A DNA stretch of 64,000 bases, from NCBI RefSeq assembly GCF_004210375.1, contig NC_134833.1:147552127-147616126 (forward strand). Reading direction: 5' to 3'. The stretch is from Tachypleus tridentatus (Eukaryota > Arthropoda > Merostomata > Xiphosura > Limulidae). The notes beneath the pieces were generated by a model that made no database searches, was not told the origin of the DNA, and worked only from the letters and a program-made list of their open reading frames with translations. The position numbers were made by a program, and so were the translations under genes. Of the stretch, positions 59,380 to 64,000 are shown piece after piece. Each line of letters opens with the position of its first letter. Position 1 is the first letter of the stretch.

Positions 59380-62300
59380 CATCAAAACTATCTAAGTACA
59401 CATTGCATTATCCAGCGTCAGGGATAAACCTCAGGGCGAAACATGTCTAAAATGGTGCCGTTGTTGAGAGTCATAACGACGGCACGACAGTAAAATGTGG
59501 CTCATTGTGACCTGAGTGTTTACGTAGAATACACATTAGTGTATCAGTCCCAGATAAAAGAACTATGAGTTAAAAACTGTGACCAATGCGTTGTCTAGTT
59601 AAGACAACTTCCTCTTTCTGATCGTTACGGAAACAAGACGGTCAAAGTCAATAGAAGGTTCTATTTGGAGAAGATTGTTTTCACGTTTTCCACTTTTAAC
59701 TCGCAAAATGACAAACATCTATGTTGTGTAGTAAGCCTTCTCAATGACAAAATTACTGATACAAGATGTTGTCGTTTGAGAAAGGCTTTATGATTGACGT
59801 CTAAAGTCGAATCAAATTGTCCGTCGTGGAGCACTGTCGTCGGAACACACACTGGGTGGGCGAGAAGAGGTTGTTTGTTCCAGGAACCAAAAAAAGATGA
59901 GTGTTAACTATCCTCTATAAGGTCTCACCAAGACAGCTCCTCAAAGCAACTGGACGGTAGTTTGAAGAAATCTTGAGATCCTTCCCAGGTTTAGACAAAA
60001 GTAATAAAATGACCTAGCGCCATGTATCATGAAAATCATTCTCCTGCCAGATGCGGTTAAAAACAATAAGAATAATAGCAAGAGAAGCAGTAGAGAGATG
60101 GTGCAGTATCTCATAGTGTATATCATCATGTCTGACCAATGTACTTTTAAACTAATAAAGTACCAGTTTGAGTTCCACCAGTGAAAAGTGGCGATTATAT
60201 CTACAGAGACGATCAGAACAAAATGAAAAAGGTGATAGCTCTGTCCGACTCTTGATAGCTAAGAAGGTGGAGGAAGATGCAGAAGTGGTAGATACCCAGA
60301 AAAAGCTTTCGCTGTGAGAATCGACGATGCTCCGGGCATCAGCTACTTCTAGACCATCAGAGAGTAAAATCGAAAGGGGGGGCAAAATTGTACTGCCCAC
60401 TGTCCTTTCGAATTTTGTCCAATATGACTTTGCAACTGGTGGTAAACGAGATGCTAGCTGTAAATTTAATCCAGACAGTATTCCACCACAAAAGATATAC
60501 CTGGCCTGTTTATAAGCCTTCCGTGCCATGTGGCAGTCAGGATTCCACGACGAACGAGGATATCGTGGAAAACGTGTCGAGGTTAAAGGAATACCTTGAG
60601 AAACTGTTTGTATTATATTGTCAGTCACTGCGTCTACGCAATCGTCTATCAATGGCTTGCAGATGATGGTAGGATCAAGTTCTGCAAGAGCAGTGAAAGA
60701 GGGCCAGTTGACTTGATCCAGCTTCCACCGGGACACGAGGGTCGGGTGGCATCGAGCACGGCCAGTCTCTCTCAAAATGATCGGAAAATGATAACTGTCT
60801 TGAGTGTTACTGTCAACCCTCCATGAAAAGTGGGAGAATAGTGAAAGAGAGCAGACTAAGATATCAATAACAGTAAAAGACTGACTAGGTGCATGAAGAT
60901 AAGTGTAAAAATCAGTACTGCTGATAAAAAGGTTGTGATTTTAAAATATACACGCTAAGGAGCAACCCCTCCTATGAATATCAGAAACTTTCCCAGAGGG
61001 GATTTTGCCCATTAAAATCTCTCAAGATTAAAAAGAGAGGCGACAACTATTCACCGAGAGCATCAAGGTCTGATTGATCAAAGGACTTTCCAGGATACAG
61101 AAACAATAATGATACGACCCTAGAAAACTTGGATGACTACGGCCACCAAGGGTGTGTCGAGTGGCAAAGGTATGGAGGATACATACTGATCGACCAACAG
61201 TACCGCCTCTCCATGAACTAGTCCATTTCTGTGTAAAGAAAACAGTCAGAAAGTAATTGTATCAGCAGGTTTCAGAAATGTTTCCTGTGAGGAAAAAATA
61301 TAGGATGTCAAGAAGAAGTGCTTTCATGTCATCCTGATTACAACGTGAACATCGACAGTTTCACTGTATCAAAGTGACCATTTTTCTTTATGTGTACGCC
61401 AATTGAGTGAAGAGCTCTTCTGTTTTCGATCACATCTTTTTTCTTTACTTTCTTTACTTCAAGGAGGTTTATCGACCTCCATGGATCGTGCCCTGGATCG
61501 ATTGGGTAGTTTTATGTCGTTAGAAAAAAGATTTCAGCGACTGAGGGTGTGAACAAATGATTGTTTTGCATATCGGTGCCAGAGAAGAAAATGAACTCGA
61601 GAAAATGCCCGTACTCGGAACCAAAGGAAATGGATCTGAAGATCTATCGGAATTAATGGTAAGGAAAGAGGTGGGCGTTGACGTTGATTCATCAGCTTTC
61701 TTACTCATTGAGGTCAAAAGGTTTGAGGTTCTTTGGAGGCACAGAGACATCCGTCTGTACTCTCATTGTAGCAGTGGAACGAATGTGGGTGGAGTTCACT
61801 GTGTTTAGGATGTTTCAACCAAGTTGTCACCAGAACTAAGCTTCTTCACTGACTTAGGAGAACGAGCAAGTCCCTCTAGTCCTTTCTGAATTAAAAAATG
61901 AGAAATCGGTCCCAAAGATTTGTCTGATAAAGGATGTAATATCAGAAAATGAGGTACAGATGTTGAAGAAGTTGAAGTTTGCTGCTTGGAATCTTCAAAA
62001 TATAGTCGTTTACAAATGGTCTATTTTATCACTATTTTATTTAAATTTTAATTTGGGAAATCCATGATAAAAAAAGAATGTTTTGATGCCCACTGACTTT
62101 ATCTACAATAAAGACCTACGAGGAAACCACTACAAAGCCAAACAAAGATATAAAAGCAAAGCCAGGGTTTCGTGAACACTCTACCCAAACACCAGCATCA
62201 TATACAATGTTCACACCTTTTGAGAACATCCAACACTGGTACTTGGTTGACCCTAGCCCAAGTGGACCAGCCGAGTGACCGTGGGGGGAGAACCTCAAGG

Positions 62301-62477
62301 CTAGCCATCTACAGGAATCCAAGGACAAAGTAATGTGGTAAGATTGGACCCCTTAAACACCAGGATCCTGTCATCTCTCTTCAGGGGTCGCCACGAAAAC
62401 CCAGAAGAGGTAAACTGAAGAAAGCAGAACTTTCTATGGGAAGTTCTCTCAACATGTACAGGAATCCACATCTAGAG
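59380..62477 (-). mobile_element. RNase H-type non-LTR retrotransposon, partner copy with a different deletion
   Basis: From the 5' end at 62,477: the leader shared with 27,823-28,080; an open leader or ORF1 start (62,116-62,328); an ORF1-like Ser/Thr-rich piece (61,520-61,750); endonuclease remnants (RDFNGQNPLWES near 61,010, standing for GDFNGHNP, and SDHF near 60,790); a 207-codon open frame (60,152-60,775, MRETGRARCHPTLVSRWKLD) for the endonuclease-RT linker; RT N-terminal blocks (GKDLKISSNYRPVALRSCLG near 59,960, then FRRQCSTTD). It then jumps to the 3' cysteine-rich end near 59,690. RT core and RNase H are missing. This is the complement of what is lost in the left copy. Confidence 0.82.
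60152..60775 (-). pseudogene. LINE ORF2 fragment, endonuclease-RT linker
   Basis: 207 open codons, the longest intact stretch of either LINE copy. It covers the end of the endonuclease (MRETGR follows the SDHFP-type motif) through the linker (WKLDQVNWPSFTALAELDP, YPRSSWNPDCHMARK) to the RT start (LVELKLVLY). It contains no complete domain and is not a host gene. Confidence 0.75.
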
Positions 62478-64000
62478 GTTGCAAAAAAGACAAAATACAA
62501 TAGGATCATTATTTGCTGCGTAGTTTATAGCACGCTGTGTTCTATTGGTGAATTACAAAAACTTATTTCCCCCAATTTTTTAGTTTACTCAATGTAGGTA
62601 CCAAACACTCATTTTATGAGAACCTAAAATAATGAATGCATTTCAATTCTCCATTAAATTCTAACTCACTAATATAGAAACCACACAGTTGCATTTTTTA
62701 CTGGCATTTTCCAACCTACAACAAAACTGTTTTGCAACTTCAGGTACAGTTATCATTTAATTAGATTAACAGTCACGTTCAGCACTAAAACATGGCAGTG
62801 AATTGCGCAGTTTTCAACTGCTATTTCAAAGTTATACACGTACAATGATAACCTTCATCTGAACGGCACGAGTTTGGTGAAACTCAGTTCAACATTTACA
62901 TTCGAGTTATGTTTAAAGCTACCGAAGTGTGCGACACACAGCTCTGAACCAGGTTAGTTGATATATTTTTATTTTTATTCATAGGTTCAACTCTCCTGGT
63001 GCATATGATTTTATATTTTTCATTTCTTAGTTAAGAAAGACAGGGAAATAAAACAATTTCACTACAGCCTATCTCTCATAAATGAATAAAACAATACTTA
63101 ACGGATCGAAGTGTCAAAAGTTTCATATCTAAGAAACTAGTTTCGACCTATTCAAGTGTCCTTTTCATTGTAACATTGTGTTCCGGGAGAAATAAATAAT
63201 GAGAATTATTCCCCATCTCTGAAACTAGTAATATTTAATTTAAAAAAGAAACCCTGTAAAAAACAAAGGAACAAAGAAGGATGTTCAAGCTACTTACGTA
63301 ATGACACACTCCATTTTTCTTTAAATTTAGTTTGTTTTTACAACATTAGCTACAATGCCATTTACAACAATCTTAATGTAGGTTATAAAACTAATGTTAT
63401 CACACTTTATAATTATATAGATCATGTTTCATTGTTAACTTGTTGTATGTGTTTAGAAGTAAGTTAAATATCCTAAATTAGACAAACCTCTGTAAACATG
63501 TTTTGTAATAACTACCAACAAAATCGTTCATGAATAAATCGTTTTATCTTTTTTGAATTTTAAAATATCTTGTGTTTAACTTATGCCAATAAGTTCATCT
63601 TAAAAGACTCTTATAATAACTAACTTTGTTAAATTGTGCGCTAAGTTATTAGTTCTGTTTTTATCGTTACCTTTATCTTGCTTAGAAACTATGGATAAAA
63701 AAAATTATTTGAAACACATATATGTATAGAAATGTAACACATGATATGTTTATATTATCAAACTGATGATCATATTACACTCGTTTATAGAAAAAAATTT
63801 GGATCAATCTGTAAAGTAGTCATTTTAAAGTTTTAGAAACATTTATTAAAATAAGATTTGACAAATCTAATGCTTTATATTATTAATAAGATATTTTTAT
63901 TCGCAGCATCTTTGTCGACATACAACTGTGGACATGAAAACTTCTGACCAAATACTCAGTTTTAAGAAGTTCAAAACTGTTCCTAGAATTGGAATTTTTT
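62478..64000 (+). repeat. Paralogous unit u13: S, T, R, Q, 5' flank, transporter start
   Basis: S (62,478-62,600), T (62,620-62,960), short R (63,040-63,190), Q (63,200-63,430), 5' flank (63,430-63,933), then the transporter. It is the inverted partner of u5. Relative to u5 it lacks 24,870-26,640, joined at about 63,190-63,230. Confidence 0.75.
63934..64000 (+). CDS. Start of a fourth SLC35G1-like transporter copy, cut by the window
   Basis: ATG at 63,934, reading MKTSDQILSFKKFKTVPRIG and onward, without a stop to the window end (22 codons). It keeps the upstream tcgcag acceptor-like sequence seen at 24,120 and is closest to the intact copy. Whether it is intact cannot be judged here. Confidence 0.75.
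   Translation, partial: MKTSDQILSFKKFKTVPRIGIF

Larger units (their letters stand above)
54060..63934 (-). repeat. Right copy of the older inverted duplication (arm C')
   Basis: This is the partner of 24,092-34,490. It overlaps the outer end of arm A', so 54,060-56,985 is related to three places: inverted to 1-2,950, inverted to 32,060-34,490, and in shorter blocks to 21,970-22,600. This overlap shows that the older duplication existed before the 17-kb inverted duplication was made. Confidence 0.82.

Overview
This is a stretch of AT-rich animal nuclear DNA, not a microbial or plasmid sequence. It contains an intronless SLC35G1-like (EamA/DMT) transporter gene with pseudogene copies, tRNA-derived SINEs, non-LTR retrotransposons, a Penelope-like element, Tc1/mariner and hAT relics, minisatellites and a 500-N scaffold gap. 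The tRNA-headed SINE, with its long 3' body ending in a short A/C-rich tail, looks like the SINE I remember from horseshoe crab assemblies. A xiphosuran (Limulus/Tachypleus type) is therefore my best guess. That is recollection, not a search. Almost nothing here is intact protein-coding sequence.

Only one convincing gene is intact: a transporter of about 307 residues at 23,169-24,092 (minus). Two pseudogene copies lie at 15,657-16,705 (plus) and 40,385-41,427 (minus). A fourth copy starts at 63,934 and runs off the end.

The main structure is repetition. (1) A long inverted duplication pairs 1-17,050 with 40,040-56,985. The arms are about 17 kb and share every transposon insertion, including a 13-unit minisatellite in the same unit order. 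Many stretches look about 95-99% identical by eye. (2) An older, more diverged inverted duplication pairs 24,092-34,490 with 54,060-63,934. (3) Underneath both lies a lattice of paralogous blocks. I call them V and W (3' of the transporter), DMT (the transporter), Q, R, T and S (5' of it). I can trace 13 unit remnants, u1 to u13, in both orientations. Most fall into (-,+) pairs meeting at their S ends, which suggests an ancestral head-to-head transporter pair.

Layout. 1-4,440: u1, a decayed element with a hammerhead-like motif, and LINE fragments. 4,592-5,723: deleted Tc1. 5,724-9,440: u2, a GC-richer island, a SINE and block U. 9,773-12,775: minisatellite and dead hAT. 12,790-17,050: u3 and u4 with the first transporter pseudogene. 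17,060-21,970: degenerate LINE with a nested SINE, then mostly unassigned DNA. 21,970-27,822: u5, with the intact transporter, a Penelope-like element and a Tc1 end. 27,823-29,610: RNase H-bearing LINE. 31,261-37,301: u6, u7 and u8. 37,302-37,801: gap. 37,802-56,985: the mirror of the first 17 kb. 57,000-64,000: the mirror of 24-32 kb, ending in the start of a fourth transporter.

All identities and block boundaries were judged by eye and are approximate. I see no CRISPR, bacterial operon or obviously new enzymatic system. The noteworthy feature is the architecture: a palindromic transporter-gene array, or an assembly that mimics one.
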